64,000 bases of DNA from Xanthomonas euroxanthea (GCF_900476395.1 NZ_UIHB01000001.1:378217-442216); one strand, 5' to 3'. Shown: positions 8,588-17,910, numbered from the stretch's first letter. Notes: a model not told the origin generated them from the letters alone. Numbers and translations are program-made.

Positions 8588-9727
8588 ATGTCGCTTGTCC
8601 CCGGCTCCAGCGCTCGCGCGCAACAGCACGCCACCCGCGCGGCGTTCTTCATTCCCGGCTTTGCTGCCGCGATCTGGGCGGTGCTGGTGCCGTTTGCCAA
8701 AGCCAGGACCGGCGTGGACGATGGCGCGCTCGGCCTGATCCTGTTGTGCCTGGGGGCAGGCTCGTTTCTGGCGATGCCGCTGGCCGGTGCCTTGTCGGCC
8801 CGCTTCGGCTTCCGTGCGGTCATGGCGGTGACGGCGGCGCTGATCTGCATCAGTCTGCCGCTGCTGGCCGTTGTCGCCAATCCGTGGATGCTGGGCGCGG
8901 TGCTGTTCGCGTTCGGGGCCGGCGTGGGCGCGATGGATTGCGCGATGAACATGCAGGCGGTGGTGGTCGAGCGCGATGCCCGGCGCGCGATGATGTCCGG
9001 ATTCCATGCGTTCTTCAGCATCGGCGGTTTCGTCGGTGCCGGCGCGATGACCTTGCTGCTGTCGGCACGGGTTTCCCCGCTGAGCGCAGCGCTCGCCGGG
9101 GTGATCGCCATGCTCGTGGTCGGCGTGCTGTCGGTGCGCCATTGGCGGACCGAGCGCGTGGCGCAGCAGGGGCCGTTGCTGGCCCTGCCCAGGGGCATCG
9201 TGTTGTTCATCGGCATCCTGGCGTTTGTGGTGTTTCTGGCCGAAGGCACCATCCTGGACTGGAGCTCGGTGTTCCTGGCCGATGTGCACCAGGTTGCCCC
9301 GAGCACCGCCGGCGTGGGCTATGTGGCGTTTGCATTGACCATGACGGTGACGCGCCTGCTCGGCGATGCGGTGGTGGAGCGCCTGGGGCGCATCCGCTCG
9401 ATCGTGGTGGGCGCGCTGCTGGCCAGCGCCGGCTTCCTGGTGCTCACGCTGGTGAGCCCGTGGCAGGCCTCGCTGGCCGGTTACGTGCTGGTCGGCCTGG
9501 GCTGCGCCAATATCGTGCCGGCCCTGTTCTCGCTGGCCGGCAACCAGACGCGCATGCCGGAGAGCATCGCCATCACCGCGGTCACCACCCTGGGCTACGC
9601 CGGCATCCTGGCCGGGCCGGCGCTGATCGGTTTTGCCGCGCATGGCATCGGCCTGGTCGGCGCCCTGCTCGGTGTCGCGGTGTTGATGGTGGGCGTGGCG
9701 GTGTCGACGCGTTGGTTGAGGGTGTGA
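8588..9727 (+). CDS. MFS transporter (YbjJ-like)
   Basis: A 379-residue, 12-helix major facilitator permease in the inner membrane. It opens ARAQQHATRAAFFIPGFAAA and shows the inner loop SARFGFRAVM and repeated helices to RWLRV. It resembles the YbjJ/fucose-permease-like branch by eye (FHAFFSIGGFVGAGAM in the middle). The substrate is unknown. ATG 8588 is chosen over the longer upstream frame because the preceding residues are not membrane-like and would overlap purU. It lies 133 bp after purU on the same strand and ends just before a palindromic hairpin. Confidence 0.85.
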   Translation: MSLVPGSSARAQQHATRAAFFIPGFAAAIWAVLVPFAKARTGVDDGALGLILLCLGAGSFLAMPLAGALSARFGFRAVMAVTAALICISLPLLAVVANPWMLGAVLFAFGAGVGAMDCAMNMQAVVVERDARRAMMSGFHAFFSIGGFVGAGAMTLLLSARVSPLSAALAGVIAMLVVGVLSVRHWRTERVAQQGPLLALPRGIVLFIGILAFVVFLAEGTILDWSSVFLADVHQVAPSTAGVGYVAFALTMTVTRLLGDAVVERLGRIRSIVVGALLASAGFLVLTLVSPWQASLAGYVLVGLGCANIVPALFSLAGNQTRMPESIAITAVTTLGYAGILAGPALIGFAAHGIGLVGALLGVAVLMVGVAVSTRWLRV

Positions 9728-10028
9728 GTGTGCTGGGTCACCGACCTGCAGTCGGTGACTCTTCGGCAATGCGTGTCGCGCGCAGGCACGCTTCTACGAA
9801 GGGCGGGGTGCAGGCTCGTCAATGTCGTCGTCGGGACCGTGCAGCCCGTGCAGGCGGTGGATGGCGGGCAGCGCGGTGTGCGCTGCCCGCATCACGCGGA
9901 CCTCGTCGCAGCGCGGGCTTGTCCGCCTACCTTCGTGGGAGCCGAGGCGGCAGGCCGCATCGGAACCACCACGCACGCATGTACGGCGTGCGTGGTGGGC
10001 GGCCACGGACCCTGCAATGGATGCCGCA
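9728..10028. terminator. Convergent intergenic region with two hairpins
   Basis: Gap between the convergent MFS gene and the minus-strand hydrolase. Two perfect inverted repeats lie in it. GTCACCGAC at 9737-9745 pairs with GTCGGTGAC at 9751-9759, right after the MFS stop. CCACCACGCACGC at 9966-9978 pairs with 9986-9998 across a 7-nt loop, just beyond the hydrolase stop. Neither has a T-run, so they are transcription-end or mRNA-stability structures of the GC-rich kind rather than textbook terminators. No gene is seen. Confidence 0.55.
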
Positions 10029-11987
10029 TCACTTCGCGGCGTTGGCGTTCATCACTGCATTGCGGCTGGCATCCAGGTACTGCGCCGGGTCGCGCATGCC
10101 TGTGGTGTGGCATTGCCCAGTGGTGTGGCCGCGATTGACGCCGCCCGGCAGCTGCGCGTTGACCTGCTCCACGGTGCCATCTTCCGGGTCGTTCAGTACC
10201 AGGTCCGAGGCCGCGTTGCAGTAGTCGTTGGTGTACCAGTTGGTCTTGGCGAACGAGGTCGTGTAGTAGTTGACCTTGGCGCGCGCATCGGCCGGAATAC
10301 CGGCCAACCAGGCTTTGGCGCCGTCGTAAGTCATGTCGGTATTGGTGCCGCAACCCACGCCGAACCACGAGCCCACCGCCGCCAGAATGCCGGACAGATT
10401 GGTGCCCTGGTACGGCGTGCCGACCGACTGCATCACCCGCCCACCTGTGGCGTTATCCAGCCCGCTCCAGTAGTAGGTGTACAGATGCAGCGCGGCCATG
10501 CCGCCCTGGCTGTGCGCCACCGTCGCGAACGAGGACCACTGACTGGCGAACTGCGCCAAGCGCTGTGCGAACTGGTCGTTGCTGCGGTTCTGTTTGGCAT
10601 CGAGGAACGAGGACGCATTGGTGAACTGCGCCTGCGGCCACACGCCGTTGGAGCAATAGCCGTGCACCAGCACCAGTTGCGACCCCGCGGCCTGCGGTTG
10701 CGCCATCGCAGTGGCACGGGCCAGCGTCGTCGGACGTGGCCCCATGCGCATGCTTTCGTCGATCGCGGCGGCAGAGCGCGCGATGCTGGCGCGGCGCAAC
10801 GCAGGCAGCTGCAACGGCAGCGTGTCGGCCTGTACCAGCGGGATGTAATGGTCCGGGTCTTCGATGCGCAGCCCGCGCAGCGTAAACGGCGCACGCGCGC
10901 CCGCACGCGCGACCCAGCGTTCGTCCAGGCTCAACGGCAGCTGGCCTTGCTGCGGCGTCAGCATGCCGCCGATCCATGCCACCGGCACCTGCCTGCCCTT
11001 GGCATCGGTGCCCCAGACCTGGCCGAACACGCGGTAATGCGACGGGGCCTTGCCGCGTGCGGCGATGGGCAAGGCAATGTTGAGCCGTGTGCCGTCGGCC
11101 GCACGTGCGCTCAGGGCATTGCCGAGCAGGCGCAGCGAGGTGTCCAGCACCGGCAACACGTGCTCGCTGGTCCGCACGAATGGCTGCCCGGCCTGGTCGT
11201 GACCGCGCACCATCACCTGCGCAATCCAGGTGCCTTCGGCTGTCGGTTGGAACGTGCCGCCATACACGCCGTCGCCGGCAGCACCATCGTCGTGTTGCCC
11301 GTCGTCTGCCATCGGCACCGTGCGGATGCCTCCTTGCGGATCGATCACGCGCAGGCTCGCTGTGTCGATCTGCCCGGCCTGTGCGGCAAGCAGGGTGGCA
11401 CCGCGCGCATCGTTGCCGCTGAGCAGTGCGTTGAGCGTCAGCGTCTGGCCGACCTGCTGCCGGCGATGGCGCGGGTACGAGGCCAGCTGCGTGCGTGCAT
11501 CGCCTTCCATCAGCACATAGCCGCGTTGCGCCACCGGCGCTGCCGATTGCAGGGTCAGCGACCACGCTCCGTTCTGCGCCGATTCCACCGCGTAGCGCAT
11601 GCCGCTGGTGCCGCTTTCTGCGGTGCCCAGCAGCGTGCGCTGCGCCTGCAGTTGCGGAGCAACGGCGGCCGCGCGCGCGCCGGCAATGCGTGGTGCAGTC
11701 ACCGCCGCCTCCCACGGCTGGTCACCGGCCAGCACCATGAAACGCAGATGGCCGTTTTCCACCGGCAGCGTGCCTTGCCAGCGTGCGGAGTTGCCGGCCG
11801 GCGTCAGTTCCACCGGCAGCAAGGCGCTCTTGGACAGAATCGCCGACTCGGCCGGGTCGGGTGCGCGCATCTGCCCGAACTCCTCCGGTGGGCCAGCCAG
11901 TTGTTTGGGCTGCAGCTCGGCCGCGGCAAGCGGCAGGGAAACCAGCGACAGGGTGCACAGCAAGGACAACAGCGACGGCTTCGGCAT
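10029..11987 (-). CDS. Secreted alpha/beta-hydrolase (lipase-like, PGAP1-type) with N-terminal beta domain
   Basis: A 652-residue exported protein. The signal peptide is MPKPSLLSLLCTLSLVSLPLAAA. Roughly the first 400 residues are a beta-rich accessory region with a choice-of-anchor-like stretch (GTWIAQVMVRGHDQAG). The C-terminal third is an alpha/beta-hydrolase beginning QLVLVHGYCSNGVW with nucleophile elbow AHSQGGMAAL (Ser in HSQGG). It later shows CGTNTDMTYDGAKAWLAGIP and a final His in GHTTGQCHTTG that could complete the triad. Several Cys residues suggest extracellular disulphides. Start 11987 has a strong ribosome site (AAGGAGAG) 7-8 nt upstream. I recall relatives in Xanthomonas/Lysobacter annotated as conditioned medium factor, but I could not check this. 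The substrate is probably a lipid or ester. Confidence 0.75.
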   Translation of the reverse strand: MPKPSLLSLLCTLSLVSLPLAAAELQPKQLAGPPEEFGQMRAPDPAESAILSKSALLPVELTPAGNSARWQGTLPVENGHLRFMVLAGDQPWEAAVTAPRIAGARAAAVAPQLQAQRTLLGTAESGTSGMRYAVESAQNGAWSLTLQSAAPVAQRGYVLMEGDARTQLASYPRHRRQQVGQTLTLNALLSGNDARGATLLAAQAGQIDTASLRVIDPQGGIRTVPMADDGQHDDGAAGDGVYGGTFQPTAEGTWIAQVMVRGHDQAGQPFVRTSEHVLPVLDTSLRLLGNALSARAADGTRLNIALPIAARGKAPSHYRVFGQVWGTDAKGRQVPVAWIGGMLTPQQGQLPLSLDERWVARAGARAPFTLRGLRIEDPDHYIPLVQADTLPLQLPALRRASIARSAAAIDESMRMGPRPTTLARATAMAQPQAAGSQLVLVHGYCSNGVWPQAQFTNASSFLDAKQNRSNDQFAQRLAQFASQWSSFATVAHSQGGMAALHLYTYYWSGLDNATGGRVMQSVGTPYQGTNLSGILAAVGSWFGVGCGTNTDMTYDGAKAWLAGIPADARAKVNYYTTSFAKTNWYTNDYCNAASDLVLNDPEDGTVEQVNAQLPGGVNRGHTTGQCHTTGMRDPAQYLDASRNAVMNANAAK

Positions 11988-12261
11988 GGCGACATCTCTC
12001 CTTGAACGTTGCAGAAGCGATGCCGTCGCGCAGTGCAACGACACCGGATGCAGCGCCCCCTCGCCGCGATTCGCCGATGGTTATACCGCGCCCGTGTGAC
12101 AGGTCCGCTGTGCGCTGCAGCACCCGGCGCGCCGCAAGCACAGCGACAGAAATGAAAGATTCCAGACTGTGATCCAGGTCGTGGACAGCTCGCCCACCCG
12201 CACGTTCGTGCTCGCCCATTCGAGGTCTGCGGCCGATGACGCGCGGCGTGCCCGGCAGGCG

Positions 12262-13137
12262 TCAGTCGGCGCGGTGCGGCGCGTTGCGGGCGCGGTACTG
12301 CTCCACCCACGCGACCGTCTGCGCGATGCCGCCGAACGGGAAGAAGTGCAGGCTGACCTCTCCATGCGCTCCGGTGAGGCCGGTGGCCAGGCGATCGACA
12401 AACCGATCCGGCCCGGCGGTGCCCAACAGCTTGCCCAGCGAGATGCCGTACTTGGACAGCATCGCGGTGCAGGCGCCGACACCACAGCGTGCGGCATAGC
12501 GTGCAAGCACCGCCACGCCGGCGGGACCAGGCACGCCCACCCGCACGGGGTGTGCGATGCCACGCGCGCGCAGCGCATGCAACCACGTCAGCACGAGGTC
12601 GGCATCGAAGGCGAACTGGGTGACGATCAGCGGTGCCATGCCGCGCTCGGCGATGCTGCGACACTTGCGTTCCAGCACATCCCAGCGCTCGCTTGCAGGC
12701 ATGCCCGGATGTCCTTCCGGATGCCCTGCCACGGCGATGGTCCGGATGCCGCAGCGCTCGAAGACCCCGGTGTCGATCAGCGACACGCTGTCCGGAAACG
12801 GACCGATCGGCGACGGTGGATCGCCCGCGATCACCAGGCAACGCTCGACGCCAGCCTCATCGACGGCGCGCCTGACGAAGGCGTGCAGTGCGTCGCGCGA
12901 GCCGATGCGGCGCGCGGACAGGTGCGGCATGGGCGCAAAGCCGAGCTTGCGCAACATGCATGCCGCGGCCAGCCGCGCGGCGTCGTCCTGGTTGGGCAGG
13001 TAGGGGATGGCAATGGTCGCGCCACGCATGATCGCGGGCGCCGCTGCGCTCAGCCCGGCAATGTCGGTTGCGCTGACCTCCAGGGAATAGGCATCGGTGA
13101 TGGTGCTGGCGAGGCTGGGCGTGTCCGGGTCGATCAA
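12262..13137 (-). CDS. Methylenetetrahydrofolate reductase-like protein
   Basis: A 291-residue protein with the MetF TIM-barrel pattern. IAGDPPSPIGPFPDS (about 105-120) and the hallmark IAVAGHPEGHP (about 135-145) follow a divergent N-terminus (SLEVSAT) that may supply the active-site Glu. The middle has TQFAFDADLVLTWLHALRARG and the end FFPFGGIAQTVAWV. MetF reduces methylene-THF to methyl-THF, the methyl donor for methionine synthesis. This copy is diverged and starts at a TTG, with no in-frame ATG before residue 36, so it may be a paralogue. It lies 113 bp downstream of queH and the MetR-like gene, opposite the mesXD operon, which points to methionine or one-carbon metabolism. Confidence 0.7.
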   Translation of the reverse strand: MIDPDTPSLASTITDAYSLEVSATDIAGLSAAAPAIMRGATIAIPYLPNQDDAARLAAACMLRKLGFAPMPHLSARRIGSRDALHAFVRRAVDEAGVERCLVIAGDPPSPIGPFPDSVSLIDTGVFERCGIRTIAVAGHPEGHPGMPASERWDVLERKCRSIAERGMAPLIVTQFAFDADLVLTWLHALRARGIAHPVRVGVPGPAGVAVLARYAARCGVGACTAMLSKYGISLGKLLGTAGPDRFVDRLATGLTGAHGEVSLHFFPFGGIAQTVAWVEQYRARNAPHRAD

Positions 13138-13250
13138 GGGTGTTGCCGTCCTGTCGTGGTGATTGGCTGCGCCGCTGCGTCAGCCCTGATCGAGCGGGCA
13201 GGGGCCAGGGAGAACGTTGAATTCCGTCGGCGTCATGGCCCGGCCGGCGC

Positions 13251-13916
13251 TCAATCGTCCTGTTCCCCATCGCCATAGAATTTCACGCCCAGTTGTATGC
13301 GATGGCGACCGCTTTCGGCGCGGTGCCGGTTGGTGTCACGCAGCGAGTAGACGCAGCCGCAGTATTCCTGCTGGTAGAAGTTCTCGCGCTTGCTGATCTC
13401 GACCATGCGCGAGGAACCGCCGCCCTTGCGCCAGTTGTACTCCCAGTACATCAGGCCGGGATACCTGGCCGCAGCGCGAACGCCGCAGTCGTTGATCTGC
13501 TGCATGTTCTTCCAGCGCGAGATGCCCAGCGAGCTGGTGATCACCGGAAAGCCATGTTCGTGCGCATACAGCGCGGTGCGTTCGAACCGCATGTCGAAGC
13601 ACATCGTGCACCGGATGCCGCGTTCGGGTTCGTTCTCCATCCCGCGGGCCCGCTCGAACCAGTTGTCCCGATCGTAGTCGGCATCGACGAAGGGCACGCC
13701 GCACTGCTGCGCAAAGCGGATGTTCTCGTCCTTGCGCAGCTCGTATTCCTTGCGCGGATGAATGTTGGGGTTGTAGAAGAAGATGGTGTAGTCGACGCCG
13801 GACGCCAGCATGGCCTCCATCACCTCACCCGAGCATGGCGCGCAGCAGGAATGCAGCAAGACCTTGTCGTGGCCGGCAGGCAGTGGAAGTGGCGTGCGCG
13901 TGGCGATGCTGTCCAT
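13251..13916 (-). CDS. queH: Epoxyqueuosine reductase QueH
   Basis: A 221-residue QueH (DUF208), the non-B12 enzyme that reduces epoxyqueuosine to queuosine in tRNA anticodons. Conserved features are [14 protein letters not shown] near residue 25, [15 protein letters not shown], the second Cys pair in RCTMCFDMR (about 107), [12 protein letters not shown] and [11 protein letters not shown] near residue 190. These cysteines carry the Fe-S and redox centre. The ATG overlaps the TGA of the LysR gene upstream (TGATG), so translation is coupled. Queuosine biosynthesis consumes S-adenosylmethionine at the QueA step, which gives a possible reason to sit under a MetR-like regulator; that link is inference. 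Confidence 0.93.
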   Translation of the reverse strand: MDSIATRTPLPLPAGHDKVLLHSCCAPCSGEVMEAMLASGVDYTIFFYNPNIHPRKEYELRKDENIRFAQQCGVPFVDADYDRDNWFERARGMENEPERGIRCTMCFDMRFERTALYAHEHGFPVITSSLGISRWKNMQQINDCGVRAAARYPGLMYWEYNWRKGGGSSRMVEISKRENFYQQEYCGCVYSLRDTNRHRAESGRHRIQLGVKFYGDGEQDD

Positions 13917-14854
13917 CAGTGGGCTCCCGGCGGAGTGGTCGTTGTGTCGGCGGTGGTGTTGGCGGTGCCATTGGCGGGCTGGCGCGCCAGTTCGATGAAG
14001 GCACGCAGGTAGTCGACGGCGATATCCGCCTCGCGTGCGCCCAGGAAGATCTGCTTGGGGATGCCGCGCGCGCCCAGCCGCACCGGCACCACGTCCATCC
14101 TGGACGCATATTCCTCCACCAGCCAGCGTGGCATCGCGGCCACGCCGCGGCCACTGGCGACCATCTGCATCATGATGTCGGTGGTCTCGATGGCCTTGTG
14201 GCGCCGGGGCGTGACCCCGGCCGGCAGCAGGAACTGGCTGTAGATGTCCAGGCGCTCCAGGTCCACCGGATAGCTGATCAGCACCTCCCGGGTCAGCTGC
14301 TGGGGCTTGACGTAGGCCGCCGACGCCAGCGCGTGGCCCTTGGCCACGACCAGCACCTGCTCGTAGTCGAACACCGGCTCGAACCGCAGCCCGGGCTTGT
14401 ACAGCGGGTCGGGCGTGACCAGCAGGTCGATCTCGTAGCCGAACAGCGCGCCGATGCCGCCGAACTGGAACTTCTGCTTGACGTCCACATCCACGTCCGG
14501 CCAGGTGGCCAGGTAGGGCGCCACCAGCTTGAGCAGCCACTGGTAGCAGGGATGGCATTCCATGCCGATGCGCAGCGCGCCGCGTTCGCCCTGCGCGAAC
14601 TGGCCCAGGCGCTCTTCGGCCAGGTCCAGTTGCGGCAGCACCCGGTTGGCCACTGCCAGCAGGTACTGGCCCGCCTGGGTCAGGCGCAGGGTGCGGCCTT
14701 CGCGCAGCCACACGTCGGTGCCCAGCTGCTGCTCCAGCTTCTTCATGCTGTGGCTCAGCGCCGACTGGGTCAGGTTCAGCACGCCTGCGGCGGCGGTCAG
14801 CGAGCCCTGCTGCTCGACCTGCTGGACGATGGTGAGATGGATGCGCTCAAGCAT
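13916..14854 (-). CDS. LysR-family regulator, MetR-like
   Basis: A 312-residue LysR-type regulator. The winged helix-turn-helix spans residues 1-60 ([33 protein letters not shown]). A typical effector domain follows with [17 protein letters not shown], which matches the MetR effector region (homocysteine sensing in enterics). The end is a low-complexity [10 protein letters not shown] tail. It is divergent from the FMN reductase-mesX-mesD genes and coupled to queH, so it most likely controls the methionine cluster in both directions. The 98-bp divergent gap holds repeated TTCA/TGAA half-sites of the MetR kind. Confidence 0.85.
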   Translation of the reverse strand: MLERIHLTIVQQVEQQGSLTAAAGVLNLTQSALSHSMKKLEQQLGTDVWLREGRTLRLTQAGQYLLAVANRVLPQLDLAEERLGQFAQGERGALRIGMECHPCYQWLLKLVAPYLATWPDVDVDVKQKFQFGGIGALFGYEIDLLVTPDPLYKPGLRFEPVFDYEQVLVVAKGHALASAAYVKPQQLTREVLISYPVDLERLDIYSQFLLPAGVTPRRHKAIETTDIMMQMVASGRGVAAMPRWLVEEYASRMDVVPVRLGARGIPKQIFLGAREADIAVDYLRAFIELARQPANGTANTTADTTTTPPGAH

Positions 14855-14868
14855 TCAGATGATCCGAA

Positions 14869-14908
14869 TTCATGGATTGTTGAAATAACACCATTTTACT
14901 TCATTGAA
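14869..14908. promoter_or_regulatory. TTCA/TGAA half-site cluster, candidate MetR-like operator
   Basis: In the divergent gap between the LysR gene and the FMN reductase. TTCA at 14869-14872 pairs with TGAA at 14881-14884 (8-bp spacer). TGAA at 14881 also faces TTCA at 14900-14903, which runs into TGAA at 14905-14908. MetR boxes are built from TGAA and TTCA half-sites. Spacing differs from the enteric consensus, so only the half-site likeness is claimed. The region is AT-rich compared with its surroundings. Confidence 0.45.
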
Positions 14909-14952
14909 TGCGAGCCCTAGCATCGGGGTTCGTCGTTTCAGGTCAACCCCGC

Positions 14953-15546
14953 ATGACTGTCAACGTGCCACATCCCCTCCGCGTCGTCGCGGTCTCCGGC
15001 GGGCTGCAGCGCCCCTCCAAGGCCGTGGCCCTGGCCGAGCACCTGCTGGGCCTGATCGCCGAGGCCGTGCCGTGCGAGCAACAGCTGGTGGAACTCGGGG
15101 CGTTGGCACCGCAGTTTGCCGGTGCGGTGTGGCGCTCGCAGCTGCCGGCAACGGTGGAGCAGGCACTGTCGGCGGTGGAGCAGGCCGACGTCGTGGTGGT
15201 GACCACGCCGGTCTATCGCGGCTCCTTCACCGGGCTGTTCAAGCACTTCTTCGACTTCATCCACCAGGATGCCTTGATCGACACGCCGGTGCTGCTGGCG
15301 GCAACCGGTGGCAGCGAGCGCCATGCGTTGGTGATCGACCACCAGTTGCGGCCGCTTTTCAGCTTCTTCCAGGCACGCACGTTGCCACTGGGCGTCTACG
15401 CCACCGACCGCGATTTCCTGGACTACCGCGTGCACAACGAGGCCCTGGCCGAGCGGGCCAGGCTGGCGGTGCAGCGTGCACTGCCGCTGATCGCATTGAC
15501 GCGGCAGGCACGTGCCATCGCTGCAGAAGACGTGGCTGCGGCCTGA
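14953..15546 (+). CDS. NAD(P)H-dependent FMN reductase (MsuE-like)
   Basis: A 197-residue flavodoxin-fold FMN reductase. It begins LRVVAVSGGLQRPSKAVALA (phosphate-binding loop) and has TTPVYRGSFTGLFKHFFDFI, the conserved PxYxxSxxGxLK-type motif, then LLAATGGSERHALVIDHQLRP. It supplies reduced FMN to a partner monooxygenase-type protein, as MsuE and SsuE do. It is the first gene of the plus-strand set reading into mesX (168 bp) and mesD. Reduced flavin is a plausible requirement for the oxygen-dependent MesD/MesX reaction; that link is inference. ATG 14953 was chosen from homology to the motif; earlier in-frame codons overlap the operator. Confidence 0.88.
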   Translation: MTVNVPHPLRVVAVSGGLQRPSKAVALAEHLLGLIAEAVPCEQQLVELGALAPQFAGAVWRSQLPATVEQALSAVEQADVVVVTTPVYRGSFTGLFKHFFDFIHQDALIDTPVLLAATGGSERHALVIDHQLRPLFSFFQARTLPLGVYATDRDFLDYRVHNEALAERARLAVQRALPLIALTRQARAIAAEDVAAA

Positions 15547-15714
15547 GGCCATCCAGCCCACGGCTGCTCGGCGGGCCACCACACCCGTCGCCGGCCACAG
15601 GATCCGTGGGTGATTGCCGGCCGGTCCGGAGTGGCGGCATCCACCCGGCGGGTATCCATACCTGCGCCGAGACCTGCGCTCGTATTCAACTCGGAAACAA
15701 GGCGTCAGCTTGCA

Positions 15715-16698
15715 ATGACTCAAGAATTCACCTTCAGCATCAACAGCGTCCGGTTTGACGAGGACTACCGTCCCGCGGCCAATACGCGCAACACGACCAA
15801 CTTTGCCAACCTGGCCAGAGGGCAGCGTCGGCAGGAGAACCTGCGCAACACGCTTGCGATGATCGACAACCGCTGCAACGACCTGGCGCATTGGGATAAC
15901 CCCGGGCGCGACCGCTACGCTGTCGAGCTGGACATCATCTCGGTCCAGATGCACATCGATGCGCGCGAACACAGCGATGCCTTTCCGCTGATCGAGATCC
16001 TGAAGCCCAGCATCCTCGACAAGACCACCGGTGCGCGCATCGAGGGCATTGCAGGGAACAATTTTTCCTCCTACGTGCGCGACTACGATTTCAGCGTGCT
16101 GCTGCCAGCGCACAATCAGGATGCGTCCGGCTTCAGCATCCCGGACGATTTCGGCAGCCTGCACGGAACGCTGTTCAAGCACTTCGTGGACTCGGACGCC
16201 TACACGGCGCGCTTCACCAAACCGCCGGTCATCTGCATCAGCGTCTCCACCAGCAGGCTCTATCACCGAACCGGAAACCGGCACCCCATCCTGGGCATCG
16301 AATACCGGCAGGACGACTTCTCCTTGACCGATCGGTATTTCGCCAAGATGGGCCTGCAGGTGCGCTATTTCATGCCGCCGAACAGCGTTGCCCCGCTGGC
16401 TTTTTACTTTGTCGGCGACCTGCTCAACGACTACACCAACCTCGAGCTGATCGGCACCATCAGCACCATGGAAACGTTCCAGAAGATCTACCGGCCAGAG
16501 ATCTACAACGCCAATTCCGCGGCAGGGGCCATCTACCAGCCGAGCCTGAAGCACCAGGATTATTCCGCTACCCAGATCGTCTACGACCGCGAGGAGCGCA
16601 GCCAGCTCGCGGTGACGCAGGGGAAATTCACCGAGGAGCACTTCATCAGGCCCTACGGGACGATGCTCGCGCAGTGGGCCTCCAGCCACGCTGTCTAA
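15715..16698 (+). CDS. mesX: DUF1852 protein, MesX (partner of methionine synthase MesD)
   Basis: A 327-residue DUF1852 protein. It starts MTQEFTFSINSVRFDEDYRP, the family's typical opening, and is strongly conserved to YGTMLAQWASSHAV. No classical cofactor motif is visible. From the literature I recall, MesX is required with MesD for a folate-independent, oxygen-dependent methionine synthesis in bacteria such as Acinetobacter; its chemical role is not settled. It is followed after 28 bp by mesD, the arrangement reported for that system. ATG 15715 is supported by family length. Confidence 0.88.
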   Translation: MTQEFTFSINSVRFDEDYRPAANTRNTTNFANLARGQRRQENLRNTLAMIDNRCNDLAHWDNPGRDRYAVELDIISVQMHIDAREHSDAFPLIEILKPSILDKTTGARIEGIAGNNFSSYVRDYDFSVLLPAHNQDASGFSIPDDFGSLHGTLFKHFVDSDAYTARFTKPPVICISVSTSRLYHRTGNRHPILGIEYRQDDFSLTDRYFAKMGLQVRYFMPPNSVAPLAFYFVGDLLNDYTNLELIGTISTMETFQKIYRPEIYNANSAAGAIYQPSLKHQDYSATQIVYDREERSQLAVTQGKFTEEHFIRPYGTMLAQWASSHAV

Positions 16699-16726
16699 TC
16701 AACAGGAACGCAAGACACCACTCATC

Positions 16727-17758
16727 ATGAAAAAGCTGCTCCCCACGTCTACCGCCGGTAGCCTGCCCAAGCCTTCCTGGCTCGCGCAGCCGGAAAAACT
16801 CTGGTCTCCCTGGAAGCTGCAGGACGCCGAACTGATCGAAGGCAAGCAGGACGCATTGCGCCTGTCGCTGCAGGAACAGCAGCATGCCGGCATCGATATC
16901 GTCAGTGATGGCGAGCAGACCCGCCAGCATTTCGTCACCACCTTCATCGAACACCTCAGCGGCGTCGATTTCGAAAAGCGCGAAACCGTCAGGATTCGCA
17001 ATCGCTACGACGCCAGCGTGCCGACCGTGGTTGGCGCGGTCAGCCGCCCCAAGCCCGTCTTCGTGGACGATGCCAGGTTCCTGCGCCAGCAGACCCGGCA
17101 GCCGATCAAGTGGGCGCTGCCCGGTCCAATGACGATGATCGACACCCTGTTTGATGCGCACTACAAAAGCCGCGAAAAGCTGGCATGGGAATTTGCCAAG
17201 ATCCTCAATGAGGAAGCCAGGGAGCTCGAAGCGGCCGGCGTGGATATCATCCAGTTCGACGAGCCGGCCTTCAATGTCTTCTTCGACGAGGTCAACGACT
17301 GGGGGGTGGCCACCCTCGAACGCGCGGTCGAAGGGCTCAAGTGCGAGACCGCCGTCCATATCTGCTATGGCTACGGCATCAAGGCCAATACCGACTGGAA
17401 ACAGACCCTGGGCTCGGAGTGGCGTCAGTACGAAGAGTCGTTTCCCAAGCTGCAGACATCGTCGATCGACATCATCTCGCTGGAGTGCCACAACTCGCAC
17501 GTGCCGATCGATTTGATCGAACTGGTGCGCGGCAAGAAGGTGATGGTCGGGGCCATCGACGTGGCGAGCAATACCGTCGAAACACCGCAGGAGGTGGCCG
17601 AGACGCTGCGCAAGGCGCTTCGCTTTGTCGATGCCGACAAACTCTACCCGTCCACCAACTGCGGGATGGCGCCGCTTGCCCGGGACGTCGCAAGGGGCAA
17701 GCTCAAGGCGCTCAGTGCGGGCGCAGAGATCATTCGTGGAGAGCTGGCAGCCCGCTAG
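16727..17758 (+). CDS. mesD: Core methionine synthase MesD (MetE C-terminal-type)
   Basis: A 343-residue protein equal to the catalytic C-terminal half of cobalamin-independent methionine synthase without the N-terminal folate half. The zinc ligands of MetE are all present: His211 and Cys213 in HICYG, Glu253 in DIISLECHNSH, and Cys312 in STNCGMAPL. It transfers a methyl group to homocysteine to make methionine. The lack of a folate-binding N-domain, together with mesX just upstream, places it in the MesD class rather than MetE. The methyl donor is not known. The nearby metF-like gene makes methyl-THF worth testing. A strong bidirectional terminator follows at 17856-17893. Confidence 0.9.
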   Translation: MKKLLPTSTAGSLPKPSWLAQPEKLWSPWKLQDAELIEGKQDALRLSLQEQQHAGIDIVSDGEQTRQHFVTTFIEHLSGVDFEKRETVRIRNRYDASVPTVVGAVSRPKPVFVDDARFLRQQTRQPIKWALPGPMTMIDTLFDAHYKSREKLAWEFAKILNEEARELEAAGVDIIQFDEPAFNVFFDEVNDWGVATLERAVEGLKCETAVHICYGYGIKANTDWKQTLGSEWRQYEESFPKLQTSSIDIISLECHNSHVPIDLIELVRGKKVMVGAIDVASNTVETPQEVAETLRKALRFVDADKLYPSTNCGMAPLARDVARGKLKALSAGAEIIRGELAAR

Positions 17759-17855
17759 CACGCCGGTGCCGGCACTGGATCGGCGGTCAAGGCACCAGGG
17801 TCGAGGCGAGTACCATCCTGCCAGCGTAACGGCTAGCCACGACCGGTGAAGCAAC

Positions 17856-17893
17856 AACGAACAAGCCCCCGCATGCGGGGGCTTGTTCGTTTT
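17856..17893. terminator. Bidirectional rho-independent terminator
   Basis: A near-perfect 17-bp stem, AACGAACAAGCCCCCGC at 17856-17872, with its complement at 17875-17891, separated by two bases. A T-run follows on the plus strand and an A-rich flank (T on minus) lies on the other side. It sits between mesD (plus) and the porin gene (minus), which converge here, and serves both. Confidence 0.85.
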
Positions 17894-17910
17894 CCATCGG
17901 CGGGCAGGGG

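Noticed and set aside
13917..14711. Possible N-terminal extension of QueH
   Set aside because: The upstream part of that frame lies inside the LysR gene and is low-complexity. QueH's family start is the ATG at 13916.
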